A stretch of 64,000 nt of DNA from Saprospiraceae bacterium. GTDB lineage: Bacteria > Bacteroidota > Bacteroidia > Chitinophagales > Saprospiraceae. The translations under genes were made by a program, and so were the position numbers. Below the pieces are notes generated by a model. The model worked only from the letters and a program-made list of their open reading frames with translations, did not search any database and was not told where the DNA came from. The stretch's first letter is position 1, and each line of letters begins with the position of its first letter. The stretch spans positions 1-64,000 of the forward strand of contig JAHDHQ010000019.1 of assembly GCA_020631235.1 (NCBI GenBank), written 5' to 3'. Positions 37,817-47,330 of the stretch are shown one piece after another.

Positions 37817-38194
37817 TTATTTAGTTGCTTTCTTCTTGTTAGCAACTGTTTTCTTCTTTCCTTTTCTAGTACGAGCGTTTGTTTGAGTCTTTTGTCCACG
37901 TACAGGCAATCCTTTTCTGTGCCTCAAGCCTCTATAACTAGCTATATCCATCAAACGCTTAATATTCATTTGAACTTCACTTCTTAATTCACCCTCTAAA
38001 GTGTAATCATTTTGAAGTGTTACTGCCAAACTCTTAATTTCTTCGTCTTCCCAATCTTTGACTTTCTTATTCTCATCAATATTGAGATCGTTAAGAATTT
38101 TAGATGCTCTTGATTTCCCGATACCATAGATATAAGTTAAACCTATAACACCTCTCTTATTTTTTGGTAAATCTACTCCTGATAACCTTGCCAT
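37817..38194 (-). CDS. rpsM: 30S ribosomal protein S13
   Basis: A 125-residue head protein contacting P-site tRNA. It starts [20 protein letters not shown] and has the helix-two-turn-helix [17 protein letters not shown] plus [20 protein letters not shown]. The Lys-rich C-terminal tail reaches toward the decoding centre. It follows rpmJ by three bases. Confidence 0.98.
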   Translation of the reverse strand: MARLSGVDLPKNKRGVIGLTYIYGIGKSRASKILNDLNIDENKKVKDWEDEEIKSLAVTLQNDYTLEGELRSEVQMNIKRLMDIASYRGLRHRKGLPVRGQKTQTNARTRKGKKKTVANKKKATK

Positions 38195-38197
38195 AGC

Positions 38198-38314
38198 TTA
38201 ACCTTGTCTTTGTTTAAATCTAGGATTCTTCTTATTAATCACGAATAATTTTCCGTGGCGTCTTACGATCTTGCAATCTGCAGATCTTTTCTTAATAGAT
38301 GCTTTTACTTTCAT
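38198..38314 (-). CDS. rpmJ: 50S ribosomal protein L36, zinc-free form
   Basis: A 38-residue protein, starting [19 protein letters not shown] and ending [11 protein letters not shown]. It has the L36 length and conserved basic residues, but only one (Cys14) of the usual Cys-Cys-Cys-His zinc ligands remains; positions 11, 27 and 32 are Ser, Asn and Arg. This is the C-minus type, which works without zinc. It sits between infA (six-base gap) and rpsM (three-base gap), the standard place. Start chosen because it is the only ATG in frame at that spot and gives the exact family length. Confidence 0.97.
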   Translation of the reverse strand: MKVKASIKKRSADCKIVRRHGKLFVINKKNPRFKQRQG

Positions 38315-38320
38315 CTCAGT

Positions 38321-38539
38321 TTATTTATACCTATATGTTATACGTCCTCTTGTTAAATCATAAGGGGACATTTCTACCGCAACTTTATCACCAGGCAAAA
38401 TACGAATGTAGTGCATTCTCATTTTTCCCGAAATGGTTGCTACAATCAAATGATCGTTTTCCAATCTCACTCTAAACATAGCGTTAGACAGTGCTTCATC
38501 GATGGTTCCGTCTAATTTTATTAATTCTTGTTTAGCCAT
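38321..38539 (-). CDS. infA: Translation initiation factor IF-1
   Basis: A 72-residue OB-fold (S1-like) protein that occupies the ribosomal A site during initiation. Seen in [39 protein letters not shown] and the end [11 protein letters not shown]. The length is exactly typical. It lies between map and rpmJ. Confidence 0.97.
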   Translation of the reverse strand: MAKQELIKLDGTIDEALSNAMFRVRLENDHLIVATISGKMRMHYIRILPGDKVAVEMSPYDLTRGRITYRYK

Positions 38540-38563
38540 TATTTTAAATTGGAGTGCAAATAT

Positions 38564-39376
38564 CTAACTTTTTCTCGTAAAAGTCTTGATTTCACTGTTA
38601 TTTTTCACTTCTTTTTCTACAATCGTATGGTCAGACAAAATGTCGACACCTCCATCTATCACTGCAACTGTATGTTCGAAATGTGCTGAAGGTTTCCCAT
38701 CCTTTGTAACTATAGTCCATCCATCTTTAGATTGACGTACATTTTTCTTACCCATATTCACCATTGGTTCTATAGCAATAACCAATCCTTTCTTCATTTT
38801 TGGTCCAAATCCACGTCGTCCATAATTAGGCACCTCTGGCGATTCATGTAAATTTCTACCTATACCATGCCCTACTAACTCACGAACTATACTGTATTTT
38901 TTCTCTTTTTCTATATACGATTGAATAGCATTGCTCACATCTCCTATTCTAGCTTCCGGCTTTACTTTCTCGATGCCTAAATATAGAGAATCATTAGTTG
39001 CATGCATTAAATCAATCACTTCGTCTCCTACATTTGGAAACGCAAAAGTAAAGGCTGAATCTCCATAAAATCCATTCCAGAATACTCCACAATCGATACT
39101 CAAAATATCTGTATCTGTAAATTCTTTTTCGGTGGGTATACCGTGTACTACCGCTTCATTAGCAGAAATACATAATGTAGAAGGAAAACCATTATAATCT
39201 TTGAACCCTGGCACTGCTCCATCGTGATCTCTTATAAAAGCTTCAGCTTGTTCGTCAATATATTTTCCTGTAACGCCAGGTTTTAATATACTAGCTACAT
39301 GAGCTAAAGTCTTACTAACGAGCAAACAGCTTTTCCGGATTAATTCTATTTCTTCTGGGGACTTGAGGTAAATCAT
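38564..39376 (-). CDS. map: Methionine aminopeptidase, type I
   Basis: A 270-residue metalloenzyme that removes the N-terminal methionine from new proteins. Pita-bread fold with the metal ligands in ILSIDCGVFWNGFYGDSAFT (two aspartates), ELVGHGIGRNLHE (His), IEPMVNMG (Glu) and HFEHTVAV (Glu region). The substrate-facing histidine is in NEAVVHGIPT. It is placed between secY and infA as in many bacteria. There is an 18-base gap to secY. Confidence 0.97.
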   Translation of the reverse strand: MIYLKSPEEIELIRKSCLLVSKTLAHVASILKPGVTGKYIDEQAEAFIRDHDGAVPGFKDYNGFPSTLCISANEAVVHGIPTEKEFTDTDILSIDCGVFWNGFYGDSAFTFAFPNVGDEVIDLMHATNDSLYLGIEKVKPEARIGDVSNAIQSYIEKEKKYSIVRELVGHGIGRNLHESPEVPNYGRRGFGPKMKKGLVIAIEPMVNMGKKNVRQSKDGWTIVTKDGKPSAHFEHTVAVIDGGVDILSDHTIVEKEVKNNSEIKTFTRKS

Positions 39377-39394
39377 CTAACTAGAGCAGTTATA

Positions 39395-40756
39395 TTACAT
39401 TCCAGCTCCTATCGGTTGAACACCACTCTTTCCTTTGATTTTTCCAGATTTCACAAGACCATCATATTTACGCATTAGTAAATAAGAATTTATTTGATCG
39501 AGTGTATCTAGAACAACACCTACTAAAATCAACAGTGAAGTACCACCATAAAACAAAGCGAATCCATCATTAACACCTAAGTTTGCGCCAATCAATGCTG
39601 GAAAGATTGAAATTAAACCTAAGAAAATGGATCCTGGGAAAGTAATTCGTGACGTAAGTGTATCTATAAAGTCTTGCGTTTGCTTTCCTGGCTTAATTCC
39701 CGGAATGAACGCATTTTGTCTTTTAAGATATTCAGCATACTGCTGAGGATTTACTAATAATGCTGTATATACATAAGTAAAAACAACTACTAGTAAAAAG
39801 AATACAATATTGTATGGTACTGACTTCCAGTCTGCCAAACTTTGCAAAATTCCTGAGCTACCATCATTACCTAACCATTGTGCAATAGTTAATGGAAGAA
39901 ACATGATTGCTTGAGCAAAGATGATTGGCATTACTCCAGCGGCATTTACCTTTAAAGGGATAAAATCTCTAGCTCCTTGTACTGGTATATTACCTGTAGA
40001 TCTACCTACCATTCGTTTTGCAAACTGAAGTGGTATTCTTCGTATACCTTGGATAATCAATATAGTAACTAATACAATACCAAAGAAAACCAATAATTCG
40101 ATGATAAACATGAATAAGTTACTTTGGATTTTTGCTTGCAATTCGGCGACAAAAACTTTAGGTAGTGTTGCAATTATACCTACCATGATTAGTAACGAAA
40201 TACCATTACCCACACCACGATCTGTAATTTTTTCCCCTAACCACATCGCAAATATAGTACCTGTGGATAGTATGATAATACCTACTAAATAAAATACTGA
40301 TTGAGGCATGCCTTCATAGATTGCTCCTGGCATTGTGCCTATATAAGTTAGGTATCCTCCACCTTGAACTAAAGTAATTAACACTGTTAAAATACGTGTG
40401 ATTTGAGTAATTTTCTTTCTTCCAGACTCACCTTCTTTTTGCTGAAGTCTTTGGAAATAAGGGACTCCAAAACCTAATAACTGAATAATGATCGAAGCTG
40501 TGATGTAAGGCATAATACCCAATGCAAAAATTGCAGCCTGCCCAAAAGCACCACCTGTGAAAGCATTAATTAATCCTAATAGATCAGCTGTGTTGCCGCT
40601 CCCCATGCTATTTTCAATAGCTTCTGGATTTACACCTGGAAGCACAATAAATGAACCTAATCTATATACTCCTAAAAGTAAAATAGTGAATAAAAGTCTT
40701 TGCCTAAGTTCCTTTATTTTCCAAATGTTTTCTAATGTCTCTATAAACTTCTTCAT
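39395..40756 (-). CDS. secY: Protein translocase subunit SecY
   Basis: A 453-residue ten-helix channel for Sec-dependent export and membrane insertion. The conserved starts LLFTILLLGVYRLGSFIVLPG and IFALGIMPYITASIIIQLL (each quoted in part), the LGEKITDRGVGNGISLLIM loop and IPGIKPGKQT in the cytoplasmic tip are visible. It is the standard spc-operon member, ten bases past rplO. All T9SS cargo in this window would cross the inner membrane here first. Confidence 0.97.
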   Translation of the reverse strand: MKKFIETLENIWKIKELRQRLLFTILLLGVYRLGSFIVLPGVNPEAIENSMGSGNTADLLGLINAFTGGAFGQAAIFALGIMPYITASIIIQLLGFGVPYFQRLQQKEGESGRKKITQITRILTVLITLVQGGGYLTYIGTMPGAIYEGMPQSVFYLVGIIILSTGTIFAMWLGEKITDRGVGNGISLLIMVGIIATLPKVFVAELQAKIQSNLFMFIIELLVFFGIVLVTILIIQGIRRIPLQFAKRMVGRSTGNIPVQGARDFIPLKVNAAGVMPIIFAQAIMFLPLTIAQWLGNDGSSGILQSLADWKSVPYNIVFFLLVVVFTYVYTALLVNPQQYAEYLKRQNAFIPGIKPGKQTQDFIDTLTSRITFPGSIFLGLISIFPALIGANLGVNDGFALFYGGTSLLILVGVVLDTLDQINSYLLMRKYDGLVKSGKIKGKSGVQPIGAGM

Positions 40757-40765
40757 TATAATATA

Positions 40766-41212
40766 TTATAGCAAGGTTACTGAACCTCCTTTAGCTTCAA
40801 CAAGTTCTTTCCCTTTATTGGAAATTGCATTTACAGTTAGTGTTAATGCGCTATTTAACTCACCATTACCCAGCACTTTAACTTTATCAGTCTTCTTTAT
40901 ATAACCTAATTCATAAAGCTTTGCCGTGCTTAGTTCTTTCACACCGTGTTTTTTGCTGATTGCTTCTAATTGCCCAACATTCATTGGCACAAATACAACC
41001 CTGTTAGGATTCTTAAAACCTCTCTTTGGCAAACGCATTTGTAGTGGCATCTGACCACCTTCAAAATTAAGCTTTCGACTATATCCAGATCTTGACTTAG
41101 CTCCTTTGTGACCTCTTGTCGAAGTACCACCTCTTCCTGATCCTTGTCCTCTTGCTACTCTTTTTCTGGTTTTTACTGAACCAGCTGCTGGTCTTAAATT
41201 ATTTAATTCCAT
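40766..41212 (-). CDS. rplO: 50S ribosomal protein L15
   Basis: A 148-residue protein with the Gly/Arg-rich N-terminal extension that threads into 23S rRNA (VARGQGSGRGGTSTRGHKGA) and the globular C-terminal domain (LGNGELNSALTLTVNAIS). Length and place between rpmD and secY are standard. Confidence 0.98.
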   Translation of the reverse strand: MELNNLRPAAGSVKTRKRVARGQGSGRGGTSTRGHKGAKSRSGYSRKLNFEGGQMPLQMRLPKRGFKNPNRVVFVPMNVGQLEAISKKHGVKELSTAKLYELGYIKKTDKVKVLGNGELNSALTLTVNAISNKGKELVEAKGGSVTLL

Positions 41213-41229
41213 GATAATTTTGCTTAAAA

Positions 41230-41409
41230 TTAAAGTTCTTCAATTTTCAAAAGGTGACTTACCTTATTGATCATTCCTAATACCTGATCATTCACATCTT
41301 TTTCGATGGTATGATGCATTCTGCGTAGACCTAAGGCTCTCACTGTATCTTTTTGAGATTTTGGTCTATCAATTACACTTCTGACTAAGGTTAATCGTGC
41401 TTTTTTCAT
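41230..41409 (-). CDS. rpmD: 50S ribosomal protein L30
   Basis: A 59-residue protein beginning MKKARLTLVRSVIDRPKSQK and containing TVRALGLRRMHHTI, the L30 signature, and ending LLKIEEL. It fills the 215-base gap between rpsE (18 bases upstream) and rplO (17 bases downstream), the usual place for rpmD. The ATG at 41407-41409 gives the normal L30 start and length. Confidence 0.97.
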   Translation of the reverse strand: MKKARLTLVRSVIDRPKSQKDTVRALGLRRMHHTIEKDVNDQVLGMINKVSHLLKIEEL

Positions 41410-41427
41410 AATAATGAACTTTATATT

Positions 41428-41949
41428 CTATCCTTCAAATAGTTTTCTCATAGTGATGCCTCTTTCTCTGGCCACCTGATCTGGGCTTCTCATGAGTTGT
41501 AGGGCATTTATAGTTGCTTTAACCACGTTGTGTGGGTTTGCAGATCCTTGCGATTTAGCTAATACATTTTGCACACCTGCTATTTCAAGTACAGCTCTCA
41601 TAGCTCCACCTGCAATCACACCGGTACCATCAGAAGCTGGTTTCAAAAGCACTTTTCCTGCACCGTATTTTCCTTTTTGCTCGTGTGGTATTGTCCCGTT
41701 AAGAATAGGAACTTTTACCATACTTTTCTTAGCATCATCAACAGCTTTTGCAATGGATTCGGATACATCTCTAGCTTTACCAAGACCGTGTCCTACTAAA
41801 CCATTACCATCACCGACTACTACAAGTGCAGAGAAGCTAAACGTTCTACCCCCTTTAGTTACTTTGGCAACTCGATTGAGCTTCACCAATTTTTCCTTAA
41901 TATCAGAAACTTCAGCGGGATTAATCCTATTTTGATTCTTCTTGTTCAT
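41428..41949 (-). CDS. rpsE: 30S ribosomal protein S5
   Basis: A 173-residue protein with the double-stranded RNA-binding-like N-terminal domain ([36 protein letters not shown]) and the C-terminal beta-alpha domain ([20 protein letters not shown]). It helps mRNA unwinding and decoding accuracy at the entry site. Standard size and position between rplR and rpmD. Confidence 0.98.
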   Translation of the reverse strand: MNKKNQNRINPAEVSDIKEKLVKLNRVAKVTKGGRTFSFSALVVVGDGNGLVGHGLGKARDVSESIAKAVDDAKKSMVKVPILNGTIPHEQKGKYGAGKVLLKPASDGTGVIAGGAMRAVLEIAGVQNVLAKSQGSANPHNVVKATINALQLMRSPDQVARERGITMRKLFEG

Positions 41950-41961
41950 AATTCTTAACTA

Positions 41962-42300
41962 TTAAAATACTATACCAGCTTCTCTAGCTCCTTCAGCCAA
42001 AGACTTTATTCTACCGTGATATACATAACCGTTTCTATCAAAAACTACTTTCTCTATATTTGCTGCTTTTGCTTTATCGGCTATAGCTTTCCCAACCATT
42101 GTTGCTTGTTCTACTTTTGTACCATTCATACCACTAGAGCTTGCGCTTGCAATGGTTTGACCGTTCACATCATCAATTAGTTGAGCGTAAATACTTTTAT
42201 TACTTTTAAATACTGTTAATCTAGGTCGATCACTGTTTCCAGAAATAGACTTTCTGATACGGTATTTTATTTTACTCCTCTTAGTAAGTTTCTTACTCAT
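41962..42300 (-). CDS. rplR: 50S ribosomal protein L18
   Basis: A 112-residue 5S rRNA-binding protein. Recognised by the basic N-terminus, [20 protein letters not shown] and the end [20 protein letters not shown]. Slightly shorter than the E. coli protein (117). In order between rplF and rpsE, with 12- and 20-base gaps. Confidence 0.97.
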   Translation of the reverse strand: MSKKLTKRSKIKYRIRKSISGNSDRPRLTVFKSNKSIYAQLIDDVNGQTIASASSSGMNGTKVEQATMVGKAIADKAKAANIEKVVFDRNGYVYHGRIKSLAEGAREAGIVF

Positions 42301-42320
42301 TTTCGAAGACTTTTTATCAA

Positions 42321-42875
42321 TTATTTAGCTGCTGTTTTACCAGCTTTTCTTCTTAAAATTTCACCTTTAAATTTAACACCTTTTCCTTTATAAGGTTCTG
42401 GCTTTCGGAAAGCTCTTATTTTGGCTGCTACTTGACCAATCAATTGTTTGTCATGGCTTTCTAAAGTTATTAATGGTGGTTGTCCTTTTTCCATAGCTGT
42501 TGTTAATTTCACTTCAGCTGGAATGGCAAAATAGATAGGGTGAGAATATCCCAAAGCTAATTCCAATAAGTTACCTGTGCTGTTGCATCTATATCCAACT
42601 CCAATTAACTCAAGTTCTTTTTTATAACCTTCAGATACACCGATTACCATATTTTGAATCAATGTACGATACAAACCATGCATTGATTTATGTCTCTTTT
42701 GTTCGGTGGGTCTTGAAACGCTTAATACGCCATCCTCTATCTTAATACCCATGTCTGGATGCACTTGCTGAGTTAATTCACCTTTAGGTCCTTTAACTGT
42801 GACTAAGTTTCCTTGAGAAACGTCAATTGTAACTCCGCTTGTAACTTCTATGGGTGATAATCCTATCCTTGACAT
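42321..42875 (-). CDS. rplF: 50S ribosomal protein L6
   Basis: A 184-residue protein with two homologous alpha/beta domains. The start [20 protein letters not shown], the inner [12 protein letters not shown], and the C-terminal signature [20 protein letters not shown] are visible. L6 sits near the sarcin-ricin loop and GTPase centre. Position in the spc operon is standard. Confidence 0.98.
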   Translation of the reverse strand: MSRIGLSPIEVTSGVTIDVSQGNLVTVKGPKGELTQQVHPDMGIKIEDGVLSVSRPTEQKRHKSMHGLYRTLIQNMVIGVSEGYKKELELIGVGYRCNSTGNLLELALGYSHPIYFAIPAEVKLTTAMEKGQPPLITLESHDKQLIGQVAAKIRAFRKPEPYKGKGVKFKGEILRRKAGKTAAK

Positions 42876-42899
42876 TATATCTGCTTTTTAATATTTCAA

Positions 42900-43304
42900 T
42901 TAGTAAACGTAGCAAATTAATTCGCCACCTAAACGTTGTCTTTGAGCATCTTTACCGGTCATTAAGCCTTTAGATGTAGATACAACTGTAATGCCTAAAC
43001 CATTAATTACTCTTGGTATATCCTTAGTGCCTGCATATTTTCTTAGTCCAGGCTTACTAATTCGCTGCATGTCTCTGATCACTGGTTTCCCAGTTTCTTG
43101 AAGATATTTCAAGGCTATCTTAATGATTCCTTGCTTTCCTTCTTCGTCAGCGAATTTATATTTCTTAATAAAACCTTGATCATAAAGGATCTCAGTTAAT
43201 TGCTTTTTCATGTTTGAAGCAGGTATTTCTACTACTCGGTGATTCGCCAACGCGGCGTTTCGAATTCTAGTTAGATAATCTGCTATTGGATCTGTTACTG
43301 CCAT
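42900..43304 (-). CDS. rpsH: 30S ribosomal protein S8
   Basis: A 134-residue primary 16S rRNA binder. It shows DPIADYLTRIRNAALANHR at the N-terminus and the conserved C-terminal VVSTSKGLMTGKDAQRQRLG ending in LICYVY. In E. coli S8 also represses the spc operon; whether that applies here is unknown. It follows rpsN by 18 bases. Confidence 0.98.
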   Translation of the reverse strand: MAVTDPIADYLTRIRNAALANHRVVEIPASNMKKQLTEILYDQGFIKKYKFADEEGKQGIIKIALKYLQETGKPVIRDMQRISKPGLRKYAGTKDIPRVINGLGITVVSTSKGLMTGKDAQRQRLGGELICYVY

Positions 43305-43322
43305 TTCTACTTTATTAATTGA

Positions 43323-43592
43323 TTACCAACTTGCTTTTGTTACACCTGGAATTTTACCTTCAAGCGCCATTTTTCTAAAAGTAACTCTATTGATGCCAAA
43401 TTTTCTCATATACCCTTTAGGTCTTCCTGTTAGTAAGCATCTGTTGTGCAATCTTACTGGAGAAGAGTTTTTAGGTAACTTATCTAATTCGTCCCATCTA
43501 CCTTCTTTTTTCAACTGAGCTCTAAGATCTGCATATTTAGCAACCATCTTTTGTCTCTTGGCTTCTCTTGCTATTAGTGATTTTCTAGCCAT
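43323..43592 (-). CDS. rpsN: 30S ribosomal protein S14, long zinc-free form
   Basis: An 89-residue S14. It is the long C-minus form: the region around [20 protein letters not shown] keeps a single Cys instead of the CxxC-x(12)-CxxC zinc knuckle of the 61-residue form. [20 protein letters not shown] starts the protein. It belongs to the 30S head. Five bases separate it from rplE. Confidence 0.97.
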   Translation of the reverse strand: MARKSLIAREAKRQKMVAKYADLRAQLKKEGRWDELDKLPKNSSPVRLHNRCLLTGRPKGYMRKFGINRVTFRKMALEGKIPGVTKASW

Positions 43593-43597
43593 TGGTA

Positions 43598-44158
43598 TTA
43601 ATTATTTCTTTGATTTTTGAATGGAAGTCCTAACAGTTTTAGTAACTCTAATGCTTCAACGTCTGTCTTAGCTGTCGTTACAAAACTTATATCCAATCCA
43701 GTAATTGCGTTAACTTTATCTAGGTTAATTTCAGGGAAAATGATTTGTTCTTTGATACCAATAGAGTAATTTCCTCTACCGTCAAAACTTTTATCATTAA
43801 TTCCTCTAAAATCTCTTACCCTTGGAAGGGCAACATTTACAAACCTATCTAAGAATTCGTACATCATATTGTGACGCAATGTTACCTTAGCACCAATCAC
43901 TACATCTTCTCTTAACTTAAAGTTTGAGATTGATTGTCTTGCTTTAGTAGGCACAGCTTTTTGACCAGTTATCATAGTCAATTCTTCTAGTGCATGATCC
44001 ACTAATTTCTTATCTTGAGTAGCACCACCTACCCCTCTGTTTACAGCGATTTTGGTCAATTTCGGAACTTCCATTACGCTTTTGTATTGGAACTTCTCCA
44101 TCATTTTTGGAATGACCTCTTCCTGATAGTGTTTTTTTATCGTTGGAACGTAACTCAT
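43598..44158 (-). CDS. rplE: 50S ribosomal protein L5
   Basis: A 186-residue 5S rRNA-binding protein contacting P-site tRNA. Signature [20 protein letters not shown] near the N-terminus, [20 protein letters not shown] in the middle, and [20 protein letters not shown] near the end. Standard length; two bases after rplX. Confidence 0.98.
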   Translation of the reverse strand: MSYVPTIKKHYQEEVIPKMMEKFQYKSVMEVPKLTKIAVNRGVGGATQDKKLVDHALEELTMITGQKAVPTKARQSISNFKLREDVVIGAKVTLRHNMMYEFLDRFVNVALPRVRDFRGINDKSFDGRGNYSIGIKEQIIFPEINLDKVNAITGLDISFVTTAKTDVEALELLKLLGLPFKNQRNN

Positions 44159-44160
44159 AG

Positions 44161-44469
44161 TTATATTCTTTCTCCTGATTTTTTTGAATATCTTACCAAC
44201 TTACCATCTTCGACTCTTCGTCCAATTCTGGTAGCCTCTCCTGATTTAGGATCTACTAATGCAAGGTTAGATATATGAATTGGTGCTTCAATGTCATTTA
44301 TCCCTCCTGGATTATCATTAGTGGGTTTAGTGTGCTTCTTCTTTAAATTTATACCTTCTACAATAGCTCTGTATTTAGCAGGTAATACCTTTAAAACTTC
44401 ACCGGTCTGTCCTTTACTTGATCCGGCTAATACAATCACTTTGTCCCCTTTCTTAACATGTATCTTCAT
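44161..44469 (-). CDS. rplX: 50S ribosomal protein L24
   Basis: A 102-residue assembly initiator of the large subunit. KOW motif at the N-terminus ([20 protein letters not shown]) followed by [20 protein letters not shown]. Length is typical. Tightly spaced between rplN (three-base gap) and rplE. Confidence 0.98.
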   Translation of the reverse strand: MKIHVKKGDKVIVLAGSSKGQTGEVLKVLPAKYRAIVEGINLKKKHTKPTNDNPGGINDIEAPIHISNLALVDPKSGEATRIGRRVEDGKLVRYSKKSGERI

Positions 44470-44472
44470 AAC

Positions 44473-44838
44473 TTAAAGTACTTCTGGTGCTAGTGAAATG
44501 ATACGCATATAATCTTTATCCCTTAACTCTCTCGCAACAGGGCCGAAAATACGAGTTCCTCTTGGTTCTTCAGCTTCGGTTAACAATACTACTGCATTAT
44601 CATCAAATCTGATATAAGAACCATCTTTTCTACGAATTTCTTTTTTAGTTCGTACAACAACTGCTTTTGAAACAGATCCTTTTTTCACTCCGCCTGGAGA
44701 AGTACTTTTTACTGAACATACTATCGTATCTCCTATTGAAGCGTATCTTCTTCCAGAACCTCCAAGTACTCTAATACAAAGTACTTCTTTAGCTCCGCTG
44801 TTATCTGCTACTTTTAATCTACTTTCCTGTTGAATCAT
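44473..44838 (-). CDS. rplN: 50S ribosomal protein L14
   Basis: A 121-residue beta-barrel protein at the subunit interface (bridge B8). Starts [20 protein letters not shown], with the family signature [20 protein letters not shown] and the end [12 protein letters not shown]. Standard length, 11 bases after rpsQ. Confidence 0.98.
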   Translation of the reverse strand: MIQQESRLKVADNSGAKEVLCIRVLGGSGRRYASIGDTIVCSVKSTSPGGVKKGSVSKAVVVRTKKEIRRKDGSYIRFDDNAVVLLTEAEEPRGTRIFGPVARELRDKDYMRIISLAPEVL

Positions 44839-44849
44839 CGGAATAAATT

Positions 44850-45107
44850 TTACTTAGCTCTTTCTAATATTTCAACCAAGTTCCACCGCTTTCTACGGCT
44901 CAATGGTCTTGATTCTATAATTTTTACAGTATCCCCTTCATTGGCTTCATTTTTTTCATCATGAGCCAAAAACTTCTTTGACTTCTTCATGAATTTACCA
45001 TAAATGGGATGCTTTATCCTTCTCTCTACTTTTACAGCAATGGTTTTTTCCATTTTATTGCTAGTAACCACACCAACACGCTGTTTTTTAAAAGATTGTG
45101 ACTCCAT
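44850..45107 (-). CDS. rpsQ: 30S ribosomal protein S17
   Basis: An 85-residue OB-fold 16S rRNA binder starting [20 protein letters not shown] and containing [19 protein letters not shown]. The open frame extends upstream to 45149, but that adds 14 acidic residues and overlaps rpmC by about 40 bases. The start at 45105-45107, one base after the rpmC stop codon, gives the family's usual size and is preferred. Confidence 0.95.
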   Translation of the reverse strand: MESQSFKKQRVGVVTSNKMEKTIAVKVERRIKHPIYGKFMKKSKKFLAHDEKNEANEGDTVKIIESRPLSRRKRWNLVEILERAK

Positions 45108-45108
45108 G

Positions 45109-45369
45109 TTATTTGTTTCTTCTTCTTTTTCTAATTCTAGATCTTTCACTAAGAGCCTCTGCTGGCATTTCTGCTAATTCTCTTCTTCTCACTTCTGTTC
45201 TCAACCTTGCGACATCTCTTCTAACTTCTCTCAATGTCATAGGATTTTCTAAACCTTTTAATGCATGTTCAAACTTCATTTTTTTGAACTGTGCTAAAGT
45301 CTCTGTTAGTTCGTTTGTTAACTCTTCAGAGGTAAAATCCTGTAATTCTAAATATTTCTTACTAGCCAT
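45109..45369 (-). CDS. rpmC: 50S ribosomal protein L29, long C-terminus
   Basis: An 86-residue protein. Residues 1-65 are the two-helix L29 hairpin ([40 protein letters not shown]). It binds near the tunnel exit next to L23. The last 20 or so residues ([15 protein letters not shown]) are a very basic extension beyond the usual 63-70 residue family length. Placed between rplP and rpsQ. Confidence 0.96.
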   Translation of the reverse strand: MASKKYLELQDFTSEELTNELTETLAQFKKMKFEHALKGLENPMTLREVRRDVARLRTEVRRRELAEMPAEALSERSRIRKRRRNK

Positions 45370-45393
45370 TGTGCTAAAATTTCTTAGTTGTTA

Positions 45394-45813
45394 TTACTCT
45401 TGATAATCTCTTCTAGTAACTGTTTTGGTTGCCACTGGCATTTTCTGTGCTGCCAATCTCAATGCTTCATGTGCTACTTCTGATGGTACTCCATCAATTT
45501 CGAACATGATTGTTCCTGGTTTAACAACAGCTACGTAGTGATCTAAAGCTCCTTTACCTTTACCCATCCTTACCTCTAAAGGCTTTGATGTAATCGGTTT
45601 ATCCGGAAAAATTCTAATCCATACTTTTCCTTCTCTCTTCATATATCTAGTTAATGCAATCCTCGCCGCTTCAATCGTTCTATTTGTAATAAAACCAGCT
45701 TCCACTGACTTTAATCCAAATGATCCGAAAGCTACTGTGCTCCCTCTATGTGCAAGACCTTTATTCCGGCCTTTCTGCATTTTTCTATATTTCGTTCTTT
45801 TTGGCTGTAACAT
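45394..45813 (-). CDS. rplP: 50S ribosomal protein L16
   Basis: A 139-residue protein at the A-site tRNA elbow. Signature [20 protein letters not shown] at the start, [20 protein letters not shown] in the middle, and [18 protein letters not shown]. Length standard. A 56-base gap separates it from rpsC, the longest inside the S10 block after rplC. Confidence 0.98.
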   Translation of the reverse strand: MLQPKRTKYRKMQKGRNKGLAHRGSTVAFGSFGLKSVEAGFITNRTIEAARIALTRYMKREGKVWIRIFPDKPITSKPLEVRMGKGKGALDHYVAVVKPGTIMFEIDGVPSEVAHEALRLAAQKMPVATKTVTRRDYQE

Positions 45814-45869
45814 GCTCTAGAATATTTACTTACAAAAAAAGTTTTGCAAAGTTAATTGATTTTTAATTC

Positions 45870-46628
45870 CTATCTTCTATTATCTCTTCCTCTTCCTCCA
45901 CCTCGGTTGTCTCTTCCTCTTCCTCTTCCTCCACCTCGGTTATCTCTTCCTCCTCCTTTAGTTCCTTTAGATTTCAATCCAACATTTGGAGACAAATCTC
46001 TTTTACCAAGTACTTCACCTTTACATATCCACACCTTAATACCTATTAAACCGTAAACTGTAAGTGCTTCTTTAAGTGCATAGTCGATGTCTGCTCTAAA
46101 AGTATGCAATGGAGTTCTTCCATCTTTATACTCCTCAGAACGTGCCATCTCCGCACCATTTAATCTTCCACTGATTCTTACTTTTATCCCTTCTGCTCCT
46201 GCTCTCATCGTCGACTGAATCGCCATCTTAATAGCTCTTCTATAATTCATTCGAGATTCGATTTGCTTAGCAACAGATTCTGCAACGATAGCTGCATTTA
46301 ATTCTGGCTTTCTAATCTCGATAATATTAATCTGAATATCTTTTCCAGTCAGCTTCTTTAACTCTTCTCTAATTCTATCTACTTCTGACCCACCTTTCCC
46401 GATAATAATTCCAGGTCTTGAAGTGTGAACAGTTACTGTAATTCGCTTAAGTGTTCTTTCAATAACCACTTTTGCGATACCGCTTTTGTTTACTCTTGCA
46501 TGAATGTAGTTTCTAATTTTCTCATCTTTCACTACATTATCAGCGAAACCCTTATTTACGAACCAGCTAGAATCCCAGCCTTTAATTATTCCTAAACGAT
46601 TACCTATTGGATTTGTCTTTTGACCCAT
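45870..46628 (-). CDS. rpsC: 30S ribosomal protein S3 with Arg/Gly/Asn-rich tail
   Basis: A 252-residue protein at the mRNA entry channel. The conserved part ([22 protein letters not shown] domain with [21 protein letters not shown]-terminal domain with [20 protein letters not shown]) ends at about residue 218. The last 30 or so residues are a low-complexity tail made of GGG, RGR and RDNR units, encoded by a near-perfect DNA repeat. E. coli S3 is 233 residues and lacks this kind of tail. Such RGG-like tails usually bind RNA. Confidence 0.97.
   Translation of the reverse strand: MGQKTNPIGNRLGIIKGWDSSWFVNKGFADNVVKDEKIRNYIHARVNKSGIAKVVIERTLKRITVTVHTSRPGIIIGKGGSEVDRIREELKKLTGKDIQINIIEIRKPELNAAIVAESVAKQIESRMNYRRAIKMAIQSTMRAGAEGIKVRISGRLNGAEMARSEEYKDGRTPLHTFRADIDYALKEALTVYGLIGIKVWICKGEVLGKRDLSPNVGLKSKGTKGGGRDNRGGGRGRGRDNRGGGRGRDNRR
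45880..45955. repeat. Tandem repeat encoding the S3 tail
   Basis: Imperfect direct repeats of about 27-33 bases. The core TCTTCCTCCACCTCGGTT occurs twice (around 45890-45907 and 45924-45941), with TCTTCCTCT subrepeats between. On the coding (minus) strand it specifies GGGRGR and RDNR units. Purine/pyrimidine strand bias is extreme, so the tract is likely to vary in length between strains. Confidence 0.8.
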
Positions 46629-46638
46629 TCCTTATTAT

Positions 46639-47031
46639 TTAGTCTTCTGAATTAGATTCTTCAACTTCAACTGGCTCATCAATCAAAGTTCTGTTTTCAA
46701 CAACCACTGTTACGTGATTCATTCTTTTTCTGATTCTGTGAGCTCTACCATGTGGAGCTGGTCTGAATCTTTTTAGCATAGATCCTTCGTCTACAAATGC
46801 TGTTTTTACAACTAAGTCATAGTCATCAGCACTATAAGCCATATCGAGTTTATTTTCCCAATTTGCTACGGCAGATAAAAGTAGTTTTTCCAACCATTCT
46901 CCTGCTTCTTTCTTTGTAAACTTAAGGATGTTCAATGCATCCTCTACTGATTTTCCACGAATCGTATCCACCACCAATCTCATTTTACGAGCTGACATCG
47001 GGACACTTTTCAATTTTGCTACTGCTTCCAT
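46639..47031 (-). CDS. rplV: 50S ribosomal protein L22
   Basis: A 130-residue protein whose long loop lines the exit tunnel (MLKRFRPAPHGRAHRIRKRM). N-terminal LKSVPMSARKMRLVVDTIRG is the family signature. The end is acidic (VEVEESNSED), a short addition beyond the usual 110-115 residues. It is between rpsS and rpsC. Confidence 0.98.
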   Translation of the reverse strand: MEAVAKLKSVPMSARKMRLVVDTIRGKSVEDALNILKFTKKEAGEWLEKLLLSAVANWENKLDMAYSADDYDLVVKTAFVDEGSMLKRFRPAPHGRAHRIRKRMNHVTVVVENRTLIDEPVEVEESNSED

Positions 47032-47052
47032 GATAGTTTATCAGTTTATCTA

Positions 47053-47316
47053 TTATCTGTTACCACTATGACCTTTATAGGTTCTAGTTGGTGAAAATTC
47101 ACCTAATTTATGTCCAACCATTGTTTCTGTCACGTACACAGGCACAAATGTTCTCCCATTATGAACAGCTATGGTTAATCCAACCATATCAGGTATCACC
47201 ATTGATGATCTTGACCAAGTTTTGATGACCGATTTTTTCTGACTATCCTTTGCTGCATAAACCTTTTTTATCAGTTTGTGATAAACGTAAGGTCCTTTTT
47301 TTATTGATCTTGCCAT
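47053..47316 (-). CDS. rpsS: 30S ribosomal protein S19
   Basis: An 87-residue head protein next to S13. Starts [20 protein letters not shown] and carries the family signature [20 protein letters not shown] with [16 protein letters not shown] at the end. Standard size and position between rplB and rplV. Confidence 0.98.
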   Translation of the reverse strand: MARSIKKGPYVYHKLIKKVYAAKDSQKKSVIKTWSRSSMVIPDMVGLTIAVHNGRTFVPVYVTETMVGHKLGEFSPTRTYKGHSGNR

Positions 47317-47330
47317 AATTAAAAAACCGC

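Noticed and set aside
41492..41935. 147-codon plus-strand open frame opposite rpsE
   Set aside because: It is the mirror of the S5 gene, which is certain. No sign of its own function.
45108..45149. Longer start for rpsQ
   Set aside because: It would overlap rpmC by about 40 bases and add acidic residues not found in S17; the start at 45107 fits the family.
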